Under the pieces are notes generated by a model. It was not told the DNA's origin. It did not search any database and saw only the letters and a program-made list of their open reading frames with translations. Made by a program: the position numbers and the translations under genes. 64,000 bases of DNA from Neisseria dentiae (GTDB lineage Bacteria > Pseudomonadota > Gammaproteobacteria > Burkholderiales > Neisseriaceae), in NCBI RefSeq assembly GCF_014055005.1, contig NZ_CP059570.1, forward strand, positions 1,364,001 to 1,428,000. The letters are read 5' to 3'. This document shows positions 25,515 through 34,446 of the stretch, one piece after another. Every line of letters begins with the position of its first letter. Position 1 is the stretch's first letter.

Positions 25515-26657
25515 ATGACCGACAAAGCCGACGTTTGGATTGTAACCCCGCAGAAAATCGCGTTTGAAACGCCGCTTGCCCTGCAAAACGGCCAAACCCT
25601 GCCGCGCTTCGATCTGATGGTCGAAACCTACGGCACGCTCAATGCGGGCAAATCCAACGCCGTACTGGTCTGCCACGCCCTTTCGGGCAACCACCACGTT
25701 GCCGGCCACCATTCGCCCGACGACAAACACCCCGGCTGGTGGGACAACATGGTCGGCCCCGGCAAACCCATCGACACCGACCGTTTTTTCGTGGTGGGGC
25801 TGAACAACCTCGGCGGCTGCCACGGCAGCACCGGCCCCTTGAGCACCAACCCCGAAACCGGTGAAGAATACGGCGCCGATTTTCCCGTGGTAACGGTGAA
25901 AGACTGGGTGCAAAGCCAAGCCCTTCTGGCCGACCGGCTCGGCATCAGGCAGTGGGCGGCCGTTGTCGGCGGCAGCTTGGGCGGAATGCAGGCCCTGCAA
26001 TGGGCGATAGACTTCCCCGACCGCGTGCGCCACGCCCTCGTGATTGCCTCGGCCACCCGCCTTTCCGCGCAAAACATCGCCTTTAACGACGTGGCCCGCC
26101 AAGCCATCATCACCGACCCCGATTTCCACAACGGCCACTACCGCCGCCACCAAACCATTCCCCGCCGCGGCCTGCGCATCGCCCGCATGATGGGGCACAT
26201 CACCTACCTTGCCGAACAGGGCTTGGGCAGAAAATTCGGCCGCAATATGCACGCCGACGGCTATCAATACAGCTACGACGTTGAATTCGAAGTCGAATCC
26301 TACCTGCGCTATCAGGGCGACAAATTCGCCGAGCGCTTCGATGCCAACACCTACCTGCGCATGACCAAAGCGTTGGATTATTTCGCCCCTGCCGCCGAGT
26401 TCGGCAACGATTTGGTGGCTACCCTCAAAACCGTGCAGGCCAAATTTTTCGTGGCCAGCTTCAGCACTGACTGGCGTTTCGCCCCCGCCCGCGCGCGCGC
26501 GCTGGTGAAGCATTTGGTGAAAGCCGGAAAAAGCGTGCAGTATATCGAAGTGGAGTCGCACCACGGCCACGATGCCTTTCTGATGACCGACGAACCCTAT
26601 ATCCGCGCCGTGCGCGCCTATATGAACAACGTAGCCGAGGAGTGCCGCCGTGACTGA
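25515..26657 (+). CDS. metX: Homoserine O-acyltransferase
   Basis: MetX acylates homoserine with acetyl-CoA or succinyl-CoA in methionine synthesis. The 380-residue alpha/beta hydrolase has the oxyanion region CHALSGNHHVAG, the nucleophile serine in VVGGSLGGMQALQWA (about residue 157) and the histidine in ESHHGHDAFLM. The start at 25515 (MTDKADVWIV) fits the family; upstream codons run into a Correia repeat. Whether it uses acetyl or succinyl donor cannot be read safely; linkage to metW favours the succinyl type in many proteobacteria. Confidence 0.93.
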   Translation: MTDKADVWIVTPQKIAFETPLALQNGQTLPRFDLMVETYGTLNAGKSNAVLVCHALSGNHHVAGHHSPDDKHPGWWDNMVGPGKPIDTDRFFVVGLNNLGGCHGSTGPLSTNPETGEEYGADFPVVTVKDWVQSQALLADRLGIRQWAAVVGGSLGGMQALQWAIDFPDRVRHALVIASATRLSAQNIAFNDVARQAIITDPDFHNGHYRRHQTIPRRGLRIARMMGHITYLAEQGLGRKFGRNMHADGYQYSYDVEFEVESYLRYQGDKFAERFDANTYLRMTKALDYFAPAAEFGNDLVATLKTVQAKFFVASFSTDWRFAPARARALVKHLVKAGKSVQYIEVESHHGHDAFLMTDEPYIRAVRAYMNNVAEECRRD

Positions 26658-27234
26658 ACTGCGCGACGACTTACAACTGATTTACGATTGGATTCCCGCC
26701 GGCAGCCGCGTGCTGGATTTAGGCTGCGGCAAAGGCGAGCTGCTTTCCGCCCTGATTCGGGAAAAAAACTGTAGCGGCTACGGCGTGGAAATCGACACCG
26801 AGGGCGTGCTCGCCTCGATGGAGCGCGGCATCAGCGTGATACAGGCCGACTTGGAACAAGGCTTGCAGGATTTTGCCGCCGACAGCTTCGACATCATCGT
26901 GTTAAGCCAAACCATACAGGCCATGCAGAACACCGAAACCATCCTGCAAGACCTCACCCGCGTAGCCAAACAGGCCATCGTATCGTTTCCCAATTTCGGC
27001 TACTGGAAAAACCGCCTGCAAATCGGCCTTTTCGGCCATATGCCGGTGAGCGAGCGCATGCCCTACCAATGGTATAACACGCCCAATATCCACTGGTGCA
27101 CCTTGCAGGATTTCGACCGCCTGTGCGCCAAAAACCATATCCGCGTGCTGGAACGCACGGTGATGACCGCGGGCAGGCGCATCAACATCCTGCCCAACCT
27201 GCTCGGCAGCCTGGCGTTTTACCGCGTGGGCTAG
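26650..27234 (+). CDS. metW: Methionine biosynthesis protein MetW
   Basis: The 194-residue protein has a class I SAM-methyltransferase fold (GSRVLDLGCGKGELLSALIR, residues 18-37) and overlaps metX by eight bases with a GTG start, so it is translationally coupled. MetW is required with MetX for homoserine acylation in several proteobacteria. The MetW signature NFGYWKNRLQIGLFGHMPVS and PYQWYNTPNIHWCTLQDF is complete. Confidence 0.93.
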   Translation: MTELRDDLQLIYDWIPAGSRVLDLGCGKGELLSALIREKNCSGYGVEIDTEGVLASMERGISVIQADLEQGLQDFAADSFDIIVLSQTIQAMQNTETILQDLTRVAKQAIVSFPNFGYWKNRLQIGLFGHMPVSERMPYQWYNTPNIHWCTLQDFDRLCAKNHIRVLERTVMTAGRRINILPNLLGSLAFYRVG

Positions 27235-27264
27235 TTTGGTTTTGGGGTTGCTGTTAACAGACAA

Positions 27265-27300
27265 ACAGAGGCCGTCTGAAAGTTTTCAGACGGCCTCTGT
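27265..27300. terminator. Bidirectional DUS-pair terminator between metW and glnD
   Basis: ACAGAGGCCGTCTGAAA and its complement form a long stem between two convergent genes. Confidence 0.8.
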
Positions 27301-27329
27301 TTGCTTCGGGCATCTGCGTCTATTAGCCG

Positions 27330-29891
27330 TTAAACCGACAATTGCGCCAGCAGCGCCTGTTTCAAGGCGAGCTGGTTTTTCGGGTTTTCCAGATGCGGAC
27401 TGAACAACACGAAGCTGTCTTCCACGCGTTCGTCGAGGGTAGCGATTTTGGCGTAGCGCAGGCTGATGTCTTGGTCGGACAACACTTCGGCAACGTCGGC
27501 CAGCAGATAGGGGCGGTTGACGGCCACGATTTCGAGCGTGTACCAACCCGGATAATCCTGCTCGGCGGCCAGATGCACGCCCGGGGCAATAGGCAGGTGG
27601 CGGCTGCGGCGGCTGCGTATGCCGCAGGCGGTGTGCTCGGCGGTGGTGTCGTAGCCGTGGATGAAATTGTTGATTTCGGCTTCGAGCGCGCTCTGCACGT
27701 TGGGGTAGTCGGCGGCTGCGTGTTTGGGCGGTATCTGCACGATAAAAGTGTCGAGAATATAACCGTGTTCGGTAACGAAGGCGCGTGCGGCGAGAATATC
27801 GAGGCCGTGGTGGCTGAAAATGCGGCACAGGCGGGCGAACAGGCGCGGTTGGTTGGGCATAAACACCATCACCTGCAAGGTGTCGCTCTCGGGCAGGATG
27901 CGGCTGCGCACTTGCGGCTGTTCGGTTTGGTGGACAAGGTTGGCGGTATGCCAGAGGATTTCGCGCAATTCGTGGCGCACGAAATAGGCCGAGCCGAGTG
28001 CCTGCCAGAGTTTCTGCTGCTGTTTTTCGGGCGTACCGGCACGGGTGAGCTGGTCGGCCGCGCCCTGCTGGCGGCGGCTGGTAATCACGTGGCGGCTGCC
28101 GCTTTCGCCGGCAAAACGGCGGGCGGCGGCGTGAAAGAGGTTTTCCAACAAGCCGGCGCGCCAGCTGTTCCACAGTTTGGGGTTGGTGCCGCGGATGTCG
28201 GCAACGGTGAGCAGGTAAAGCGCGTTTAGCCGCTCCTGTGTTTTCACGCGCCCGCAGAAGTTGTTGATCACGTCGGGGTCTTGAATATCTTCTTTCTGCG
28301 CCACCGCCGACATCAGCAGGTGGTCTTCCACCAGCCAGGCCAAGAGGTCGCTTTCTTCTTCGCTGAGAAAATGGTCGGCGGCAAAACGGCGGGCGTCGGC
28401 AATGCCTTCTATCGAATGGTCGCCGCCGCGTCCTTTTGCAATGTCGTGAAACAGCGCGGCCAGATAAAGAATGTGTTGTTTCTCGAATGCGTGCATCAGT
28501 GCCGAGGCAAACGGCAGCTCGTGGCTGCGCGAATCCATCGCCAGGCGGCGCATATTGTGCAGCACGGTTAAAATGTGGTCGTCCACGGGGTAGATGTGGA
28601 ACAGGTCGTGCTGGAGCAGGCCGACGATTTTATCCCAAGCGGGCAGATAGCGTTCGAGCGCGCCGTAGAGGTTGAGAAAGCGCATCACATGGGTCAACCC
28701 TTCGCCGTGCTTGAAAAAACCGACGAAACGGCGGCGATTTTCAGGATCGGCGTAAAACGCGCGGTTGATTTTGCGCGAAGCCGCCCACCAGTTGCGCAGG
28801 GTTTTCGGGGCAAGCGTGATGATGTCGTTGCGCGTTTGCAAAATCTCCATCGCTTTCCACAAGTGCTCGGGGCGGCGGAAAAACAGTTTTTTGTCGTACA
28901 CCGCCAGCTGGTTGCCCACTTGGTAATAGTCGTCATCGATGCGGTGGACAATGCGGTTGGCCTGCGAATACACGCGCCCGCGCAGCATGGGCAGCAGAAT
29001 ACCGTTGAGCTGCATCACGGTTTTGCTGGCGCGGTAAAACACGCGCATCAGTTTTTCGCTTTTGATGCGGTGGGCGTCGTCGCGCCAGCCCATGTTTTCG
29101 GCCACCTGTGTTTGCAGGTCGAAAATCAGCCTGTCTTCGCTGCGCCCTGCCGCCAAGTGCAGGTCGATGCGGATGGCGGCCAGTTTTTTGTGGCTGTTGA
29201 GCAGCATCACGGCTTCGGGCCGGGTAACCACGCCTTGCGAAATCAGGGTGCTTAAAGGCGCATCCAACCCTTGCGCCCGCGCCAGCCACAGCATGGTGTG
29301 GATGTCGCGCAGGCCGCCGGGGCAGGTTTTGATGTTGGGTTCGAGCACCGCACCCGAACCTTGCGATTTGGCATGGCGCTGCTGCATTTCCACCATTTTG
29401 GCTTCGATAAAGGCGGCAGTGTCGCGCTGCAAACCCATGCGCTGCAAAAGCTGTTCGGCCAAAACATGGCTGCCGAACAGAAAACGGGCTTCGAGAAAAG
29501 CGGTGTCGCCGGTGATGTCTTCGCGCACGCTCTCGCACAGCTCTTCCACGCTGCCGATTTTCACGGCCGGCGAGAGCTGCATATCCCACAGCGCCTGCAC
29601 GAAGATTTCGGCTTTTTCCTGCTGCTGCGCGGTGAGCGGTTCGGACGACACGATGGCCAGATCGACATCGGAATAAGGATACATTTCGCCGCGCCCGAAC
29701 CCTCCTGTGGCCAGCAGGCACAGCGGGCTGGCGGGGAAAAGCTCCAACCACAACACCGCCAGCGCGCGCTCGATGGCTTTGGTGTAGTGCTCGAAAAACA
29801 CCAGCGCCCGCCGCTTGGCATAATAGGCTTCGACGGCCTGCTGTTTTTGGAATTTAAGGTCTTGAACGGCAGATTGGATCAGGGGTTGCAT
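27330..29891 (-). CDS. glnD: [Protein-PII] uridylyltransferase/uridylyl-removing enzyme
   Basis: GlnD senses glutamine and adds or removes UMP on PII, controlling nitrogen assimilation. The 853 residues show the nucleotidyltransferase site ATGGFGRGEMYPYSDVDLAI (about residues 61-80), the HD domain with LFHDIAKGRGGDHS near residue 455, and two C-terminal ACT domains (VMVFMPNQPRLFARLCRIFS about residue 673; LEIVAVNRPYLLADVAEVL about residue 787). Length and domain order are normal. The target PII gene is not in this window. Confidence 0.95.
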   Translation of the reverse strand: MQPLIQSAVQDLKFQKQQAVEAYYAKRRALVFFEHYTKAIERALAVLWLELFPASPLCLLATGGFGRGEMYPYSDVDLAIVSSEPLTAQQQEKAEIFVQALWDMQLSPAVKIGSVEELCESVREDITGDTAFLEARFLFGSHVLAEQLLQRMGLQRDTAAFIEAKMVEMQQRHAKSQGSGAVLEPNIKTCPGGLRDIHTMLWLARAQGLDAPLSTLISQGVVTRPEAVMLLNSHKKLAAIRIDLHLAAGRSEDRLIFDLQTQVAENMGWRDDAHRIKSEKLMRVFYRASKTVMQLNGILLPMLRGRVYSQANRIVHRIDDDYYQVGNQLAVYDKKLFFRRPEHLWKAMEILQTRNDIITLAPKTLRNWWAASRKINRAFYADPENRRRFVGFFKHGEGLTHVMRFLNLYGALERYLPAWDKIVGLLQHDLFHIYPVDDHILTVLHNMRRLAMDSRSHELPFASALMHAFEKQHILYLAALFHDIAKGRGGDHSIEGIADARRFAADHFLSEEESDLLAWLVEDHLLMSAVAQKEDIQDPDVINNFCGRVKTQERLNALYLLTVADIRGTNPKLWNSWRAGLLENLFHAAARRFAGESGSRHVITSRRQQGAADQLTRAGTPEKQQQKLWQALGSAYFVRHELREILWHTANLVHQTEQPQVRSRILPESDTLQVMVFMPNQPRLFARLCRIFSHHGLDILAARAFVTEHGYILDTFIVQIPPKHAAADYPNVQSALEAEINNFIHGYDTTAEHTACGIRSRRSRHLPIAPGVHLAAEQDYPGWYTLEIVAVNRPYLLADVAEVLSDQDISLRYAKIATLDERVEDSFVLFSPHLENPKNQLALKQALLAQLSV

Positions 29892-29957
29892 GGTGTTTTC
29901 CGCAGGCCGTCCGAAACCTTTTCAGACGGCCTTGAGTAATATTTCAATCACAATATT

Positions 29958-30097
29958 GAGACCTTTTCAACCCCCATCTGCGGCGCATTTCTGCGTTGTG
30001 TGCTGCTCGCTCGCTTGCCTATCGTGTGATATGTCTGCGCTCGCTGCGCTGCTACGCCTTGAACTGCATCCACATCCGGGGGTTTTGCAAAGGTCTC
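29958..30097. repeat. 140-bp non-autonomous element with IS1106-like ends, type without dRS3
   Basis: It begins GAGACCTTTTCAA and ends TTTTGCAAAGGTCTC. The core (for example CGCTGCGCTGCTACGCCTTG followed by AACTGCATCCACATCCGGGG) is shared, in the opposite orientation, with the element at 36393-36550 and differs from the dRS3 type. Confidence 0.7.
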
Positions 30098-30101
30098 TAT
30101 T

Positions 30102-30827
30102 TCAATCAAAAGAGAAGCCTTCGCCGAACGCTTCCGCTTCGAGCAACCGCACCAGTTCGGCGCAAACGTCGCCGGCGCCCGCCCCGCTCAACACGCCCAC
30201 GGCGGTGGTTTTTTCGGGCAGGTAGCGCACACCGCTGCCGAGTGCGGTTTCGAGCAGGTTGGCGCGTTCGGTCAAGCCATGCGGATTATCCGCCAGAATC
30301 ACGGCCGAAGAAAGCACGGTGTAGGCATCGGGCACGCCCGGCAGGCGCTGCCAGCATTGGGCGGTGCCGGCGATTTTGCGACCGTTGTGCGCCAGATTGA
30401 AACGGCCGTCGCAAAACGAACCGGAAACGGTTTGGTAACCGGTGATTATGCCGAAAACGGCAAACAGCTTTTCCAGCAAGGCGCACAGCATCAGATAATG
30501 CTGCTCGGAAACCTGCAAGGGCTGCGCCGTTACGGCAGGATACACCAGTTGCAGGTTGACCACGTCGGCCGACTGCGGCACCACGCCGCCGCCGGTAAGC
30601 CGCACATGCACGGGCAGGCCGTCTGAAAGCAGGGTTGCGCAGGCTTCGTCAAAGCCCGCTTTGCTGCGGTAGCTGCGCGGCACCACGATGCCGTCTGCCC
30701 CGCGCCCCACCCAGGCAATGCCGCCGCCCGCTTTCACGCCGGCGTCGATCAGATGTTGTTCGTTATCCGCCCAACTGCGCGCCCCAAGATTGAAAAAATG
30801 CGCGGGTTGTAAGGAAAAAACCGTCAT
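30102..30827 (-). CDS. Lipoate-protein ligase A-like protein
   Basis: The 241-residue product has the BPL/LplA fold: RSYRSKAGFDEACATLL, the lipoate-binding motif VHVRLTGGGVVPQSADVVNL and the lysine motif NGRKIAGTAQCWQR. Such enzymes attach lipoate or octanoate to carrier domains. The segment is shorter than LplA and lacks the C-terminal domain, so it could also be a transferase of the LipM/LipL kind. It probably is functional because both key motifs are intact. Confidence 0.82.
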   Translation of the reverse strand: MTVFSLQPAHFFNLGARSWADNEQHLIDAGVKAGGGIAWVGRGADGIVVPRSYRSKAGFDEACATLLSDGLPVHVRLTGGGVVPQSADVVNLQLVYPAVTAQPLQVSEQHYLMLCALLEKLFAVFGIITGYQTVSGSFCDGRFNLAHNGRKIAGTAQCWQRLPGVPDAYTVLSSAVILADNPHGLTERANLLETALGSGVRYLPEKTTAVGVLSGAGAGDVCAELVRLLEAEAFGEGFSFD

Positions 30828-31006
30828 CGTCAGGCTCCTTTGAGTGTTTTCAGACGGCCTCGGCAGCCGTCTGAAAAACCGTGATCTCCACTGGCTGTTT
30901 ATCGCTTTTCAACCCGTGCCGCAACTGTTTTTTTAAATCCTTACTCAATAAGCTGTTAACAAATATTGCCGCGCAGCATGATTTTGTTCACAATTATTGA
31001 GCAATG

Positions 31007-31035
31007 TTGACAAAGCGCAAAGAGTCATTTAATTT
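31007..31035 (+). promoter_or_regulatory. Near-consensus sigma-70 promoter for tctC
   Basis: TTGACA at 31007-31012, a spacer of exactly 17 bases and TAATTT at 31030-31035 precede the tctC start by 66 bases. Confidence 0.6.
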
Positions 31036-31101
31036 TTGCGCCACAACCCTTTTGAAGCTGCCCCGGCAGCTTTTAACACATACCGACCGGAGAAATTTGC
31101 C

Positions 31102-32097
31102 ATGAACCACAAACAATATACCGTATTGGCTTTGGCCGTTGCCGCCGCTTTTACGCTTGGCGCCTGTAAGAAAGACAGCGCCGGAGCAGGCGCACCGTCG
31201 AAACCCGAATGCATCGCGCCCGCCAAACCCGGCGGCGGCTTCGACTTAACCTGCAAACTCGCGCAAAGCGGTTTGAAAGATACCGGCCAGCTCGACAAGC
31301 CGATGCGCGTAACCTATATGCCCGGCGGCGTGGGCGCGGTGGCCTACAACAAAATCGTGGCGAACGATCCGGCCAACAACGATGCCATCGTGGCGTTTTC
31401 CACCGGCTCGCTGCTGAATCTGGCGCAAGGTAAGTTCGGCCAATACACCGAAAAAGACGTGCGCTGGCTGGCGGCTGTGGGCACCGACTACGGCATGGTG
31501 GCGGTGAACGCCGACTCGCCGCTGAAAAACCTGCAAGATTTGGTAGACGCGCTGAAGAAAGACCCGAAATCGGTAAGCTTCGGTGCGGGCGGCAGCGTGG
31601 GCGGGCAAGACTGGCTGCAAACGGCAATGGTGGCCAAAGCCGCCGGCGTCAACCCGAAAGACATGACCTACGTTGCGCTTGAAGGCGGCGGCGAGGCGGT
31701 AACCGCCGTGTTGGGCAACCACATCAACGTGGTCAGCGCGGGCATCGCCGAGATGGGGCCGCACATCGAAGCCGGCAAAATCCGCGTGTTGGCGGTGTTC
31801 TCACCCGAGCGCCTGCAAGGCAAGCTCAAAGACATCCCCACCGCCAAAGAACAGGGTTACGACGTGCAGTGGCCGGTTATCCGCGGCTACTATATGGGCC
31901 CGAAAGTGAGCGACGAATCCTACAACTGGTGGAAAACCCATTTCGACGCCATGCTGAAAGACCCGAAATTCGCCGAGCTGCGCAGCCAGCGCGACTTGTT
32001 GCCGTTCGAGATGACGGGCGACGAGCTGAAACAGTATGTTGAAAAATCCACCGAAGAAATGCGCGCGCTGTCTAAAGAGTTCGAGCTGACCAAGTAA
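31102..32097 (+). CDS. tctC: Tripartite tricarboxylate transporter substrate-binding lipoprotein
   Basis: The 331-residue product starts at the methionine of MNHKQYTVLALAVAAAFTLG and has lipobox LGAC, so it is a lipid-anchored periplasmic binding protein. TctC/BugT features include ECIAPAKPGGGFDLTCKLAQ, MRVTYMPGGVGAVAYNKIV and SFGAGGSVGGQDWLQTA. It should capture a di- or tricarboxylate for the TctAB permease encoded downstream. The exact ligand cannot be predicted from sequence. The earlier start at 31036 lies before the signal peptide and is rejected. Confidence 0.92.
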   Translation: MNHKQYTVLALAVAAAFTLGACKKDSAGAGAPSKPECIAPAKPGGGFDLTCKLAQSGLKDTGQLDKPMRVTYMPGGVGAVAYNKIVANDPANNDAIVAFSTGSLLNLAQGKFGQYTEKDVRWLAAVGTDYGMVAVNADSPLKNLQDLVDALKKDPKSVSFGAGGSVGGQDWLQTAMVAKAAGVNPKDMTYVALEGGGEAVTAVLGNHINVVSAGIAEMGPHIEAGKIRVLAVFSPERLQGKLKDIPTAKEQGYDVQWPVIRGYYMGPKVSDESYNWWKTHFDAMLKDPKFAELRSQRDLLPFEMTGDELKQYVEKSTEEMRALSKEFELTK

Positions 32098-32100
32098 CGC

Positions 32101-32144
32101 AAAACGGCAACCGGAAACTTATTGCTGCTCCGGTTGCCGTTTTT
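32101..32144 (+). terminator. Intrinsic terminator after tctC
   Basis: AAAACGGCAACCGGA pairs with TCCGGTTGCCGTTTT around ACTTATTGCTGC and is followed by a T-run. It lies three bases after the tctC stop, so it probably limits read-through and gives more binding protein than permease. Confidence 0.8.
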
Positions 32145-32231
32145 TCAGACGGCCTGATTTTTTGCTGAAGGCCGTCTGAAAAACCATTGCCGCACAAAAT
32201 AACTTTCTGTCTTCAAACGGAGTTTCGCTTC

Positions 32232-32669
32232 ATGAAAATCGAACGTTTGTTTTCCGCCGCGCTGCTTTTGGCAGCGCTCGGATTACTCTATCTGGCCTTC
32301 GGCTATACCGCACCGGTGTCTTACGACCCGCTGGGGCCGCGCCCTTATCCGATGCTGATTCTCTCGCTTTTGGCCTTGTGCTGCCTGTTTTTGGTGGTGC
32401 GGCCGCGCGGCGAATATATCAATTTGGGCTACACGCCCGCCATTTTGAAAAAAGTCGGCCTGTGCATTGTGTTTTTGGGCGCTTACGCCGTGTTATTCGA
32501 AGTGCTGGGCTTTCCGCTCGCCACCGCGCTGATGTCGTTCGGCATCGGCAAGCTGTTCGGCGGCCGCACGCTGCCCTGCGCGGTGTCGGGCATGGTTTTG
32601 GGGGCGCTTTTTTACGCGCTGTTCGATCTGGCCTTCGATGTGCCGCTGCCCTTGGGCTTTTTCGGTTGA
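32232..32669 (+). CDS. tctB: Tripartite tricarboxylate transporter small membrane subunit
   Basis: The 145-residue protein has four hydrophobic segments (for example FSAALLLAALGLLYLAFGY, MLILSLLALCCLFLVV, VGLCIVFLGAYAVLFEVLGF and GMVLGALFYALFDLAF), the standard TctB topology. The start at 32232 (MKIERLF) is preceded by an AAACGGAG sequence. It is followed after 13 bases by tctA. Confidence 0.88.
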   Translation: MKIERLFSAALLLAALGLLYLAFGYTAPVSYDPLGPRPYPMLILSLLALCCLFLVVRPRGEYINLGYTPAILKKVGLCIVFLGAYAVLFEVLGFPLATALMSFGIGKLFGGRTLPCAVSGMVLGALFYALFDLAFDVPLPLGFFG

Positions 32670-32682
32670 AAGGCGGATATAA

Positions 32683-34179
32683 ATGGAAACTTTGCAATAT
32701 TTGATGTCGGGCTTTCAGGTGGCGCTGCTGCCGCAAAACCTGCTGCTGGCGCTGATCGGCGCGTTTATCGGCACCATTGTGGGCATGCTGCCGGGCCTGG
32801 GGCCGATTAACGGCGTGGCACTGCTGCTGCCGTTTGCCTTTGCGCTGGGACTGCCGCCAGAGTCGGCGCTGATTCTTTTGGCTGCGGTGTATTTGGGCTG
32901 CGAATACGGCGGGCGCATTTCGGCGATTCTGATTAATGTGCCGGGCGACGCGGCGGCGATTATGTCCACGCTCGACGGTTATCCGCTGGCCAAACAGGGC
33001 AAGGCGGGCATTGCGCTTTCGCTCTCTGCCGCCAGCTCGTTTATCGGCAGCACCATCGCCACCGTAGGCGTGGTTTTGTTCGCACCGCTGCTGGCGAATT
33101 GGGCGATTGCATTCGGCCCTGCCGAATATTTTGTGCTGATGGTGTTCGCCATCACCTGTTTGAGCGGCCTGGTGGGCGACCAGCCGGTTAAAACCGCCGT
33201 TTCGGCCTTAATCGGTTTGGCATTGGCGATGGTGGGCATGGATGCGGTTACCGGCGTTTACCGTTTCACCTTCGATTCGGTCAACCTTTCAGACGGCATC
33301 CAGTTCACCACCATCGTTATCGGCTTTTTCAGCATCAGCGAAATCCTGATTATGCTGGAACACACCGAAAGCGGCCAAAAGGCGCTGACTCAGGGCAAAC
33401 GCGCGCTCTTCAACCTGAAAGAGCTGATGTTCAGCATGGGCGCGATTATCCGCAGCGGCGTGGCCGGTTTCTTTATCGGTGTGCTGCCCGGCGCGGGCGC
33501 AACGATTGCCAGCGCGATGTCGTACACCAACGAGAAAAAAATCGCCGGCAAAAACGGCACCTTCGGCGAGGGCGACCTGCGCGGCATCGCCGCCCCCGAA
33601 GCGGCCAACAATGCTTCGGCCTGCGGTTCGTTTATTCCCATGCTCACGCTGGGCGTGCCCGGCTCGGGTACCACGGCGGTGATGATGGGCGCGTTAACGC
33701 TCTACAACATCACCCCCGGCCCGCAGCTTTTCAGCGAACAGCCCGATATCGTGTGGGGTTTGATTGCTTCGCTGTTTATCGGCAACATCATTCTGTTGGC
33801 GCTGAATATCCCGCTGGTGGGCTTTTTTGCCAAGCTGCTGAATATTCCCAACTATATTCTGATTCCGGCCATTGCGGCGGTGAGCTTCGTGGGTGTGTAT
33901 GCGATTCACAGCACCACCTTCGATTTGGTGCTGATGATCGGTTTGGGTATTTTGGGCTATATGCTGCGCAAACTGAATTTCCCGCTTTCCGCCCTGATTC
34001 TGGGTTATGTGCTGGGCGAGCTGATGGAATCCAGCCTGCGCCGCGCGCTGTCGATTTCGCAAGGCGACGTGGGCATTCTGTTCCACGGCCCGATTACCTT
34101 GTCGTTGTGGGTGCTGTCTGGCTTTATGGTACTGCTGCCGGTTTACCGCTGGCTGCGCCGCCGCAAAGCCGCCGCCTGA
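32683..34179 (+). CDS. tctA: Tripartite tricarboxylate transporter large membrane subunit
   Basis: The 498-residue permease has about twelve hydrophobic segments and the TctA signatures GTIVGMLPGLGPINGVALLL (about residue 28), GRISAILINVPGDAAAIMS and GFFIGVLPGAGATIASAMSY. It forms the sodium- or proton-coupled channel with TctB. The gene follows tctC and tctB on the same strand, and the family length is normal. Confidence 0.94.
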   Translation: METLQYLMSGFQVALLPQNLLLALIGAFIGTIVGMLPGLGPINGVALLLPFAFALGLPPESALILLAAVYLGCEYGGRISAILINVPGDAAAIMSTLDGYPLAKQGKAGIALSLSAASSFIGSTIATVGVVLFAPLLANWAIAFGPAEYFVLMVFAITCLSGLVGDQPVKTAVSALIGLALAMVGMDAVTGVYRFTFDSVNLSDGIQFTTIVIGFFSISEILIMLEHTESGQKALTQGKRALFNLKELMFSMGAIIRSGVAGFFIGVLPGAGATIASAMSYTNEKKIAGKNGTFGEGDLRGIAAPEAANNASACGSFIPMLTLGVPGSGTTAVMMGALTLYNITPGPQLFSEQPDIVWGLIASLFIGNIILLALNIPLVGFFAKLLNIPNYILIPAIAAVSFVGVYAIHSTTFDLVLMIGLGILGYMLRKLNFPLSALILGYVLGELMESSLRRALSISQGDVGILFHGPITLSLWVLSGFMVLLPVYRWLRRRKAAA

Positions 34180-34187
34180 TGTTGATG

Positions 34188-34220
34188 AAAGGCCGTCTGA
34201 AAACTTTTCAGACGGCCTTT
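34188..34220. terminator. DUS-pair terminator after tctA
   Basis: AAAGGCCGTCTGAAAA and its complement start eight bases after the tctA stop. Confidence 0.75.
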
Positions 34221-34354
34221 ATTAGGCGTGCAGGCAGAAGGTTTTTTTGAAAAAAATCCGCAGATACCGGGCAAAAATCGCAGTAAAATTGAACATCTTG
34301 CGCGCATTTTGGCTTCGCCAGTCCGCTATGCTGCCCAACGCCGCAGATGCGGAC

Positions 34355-34396
34355 TTTAACCAAAAATACCGCCGCAACGCGGACGGCTACACGCCC
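34355..34396. repeat. 42-bp dispersed repeat, copy 1
   Basis: The sequence starts TTTAACCAAAAATACCGCCG and ends GGCTACACGCCC. It agrees at 39 of 42 positions with 44541-44582 in the same orientation. It is non-coding and lies between tctA and the AbrB-type gene. Confidence 0.65.
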
Positions 34397-34446
34397 CAGT
34401 TCCATATCATGACCAAATAAGTTTGCCCTACCGGAGATGCCCCACC

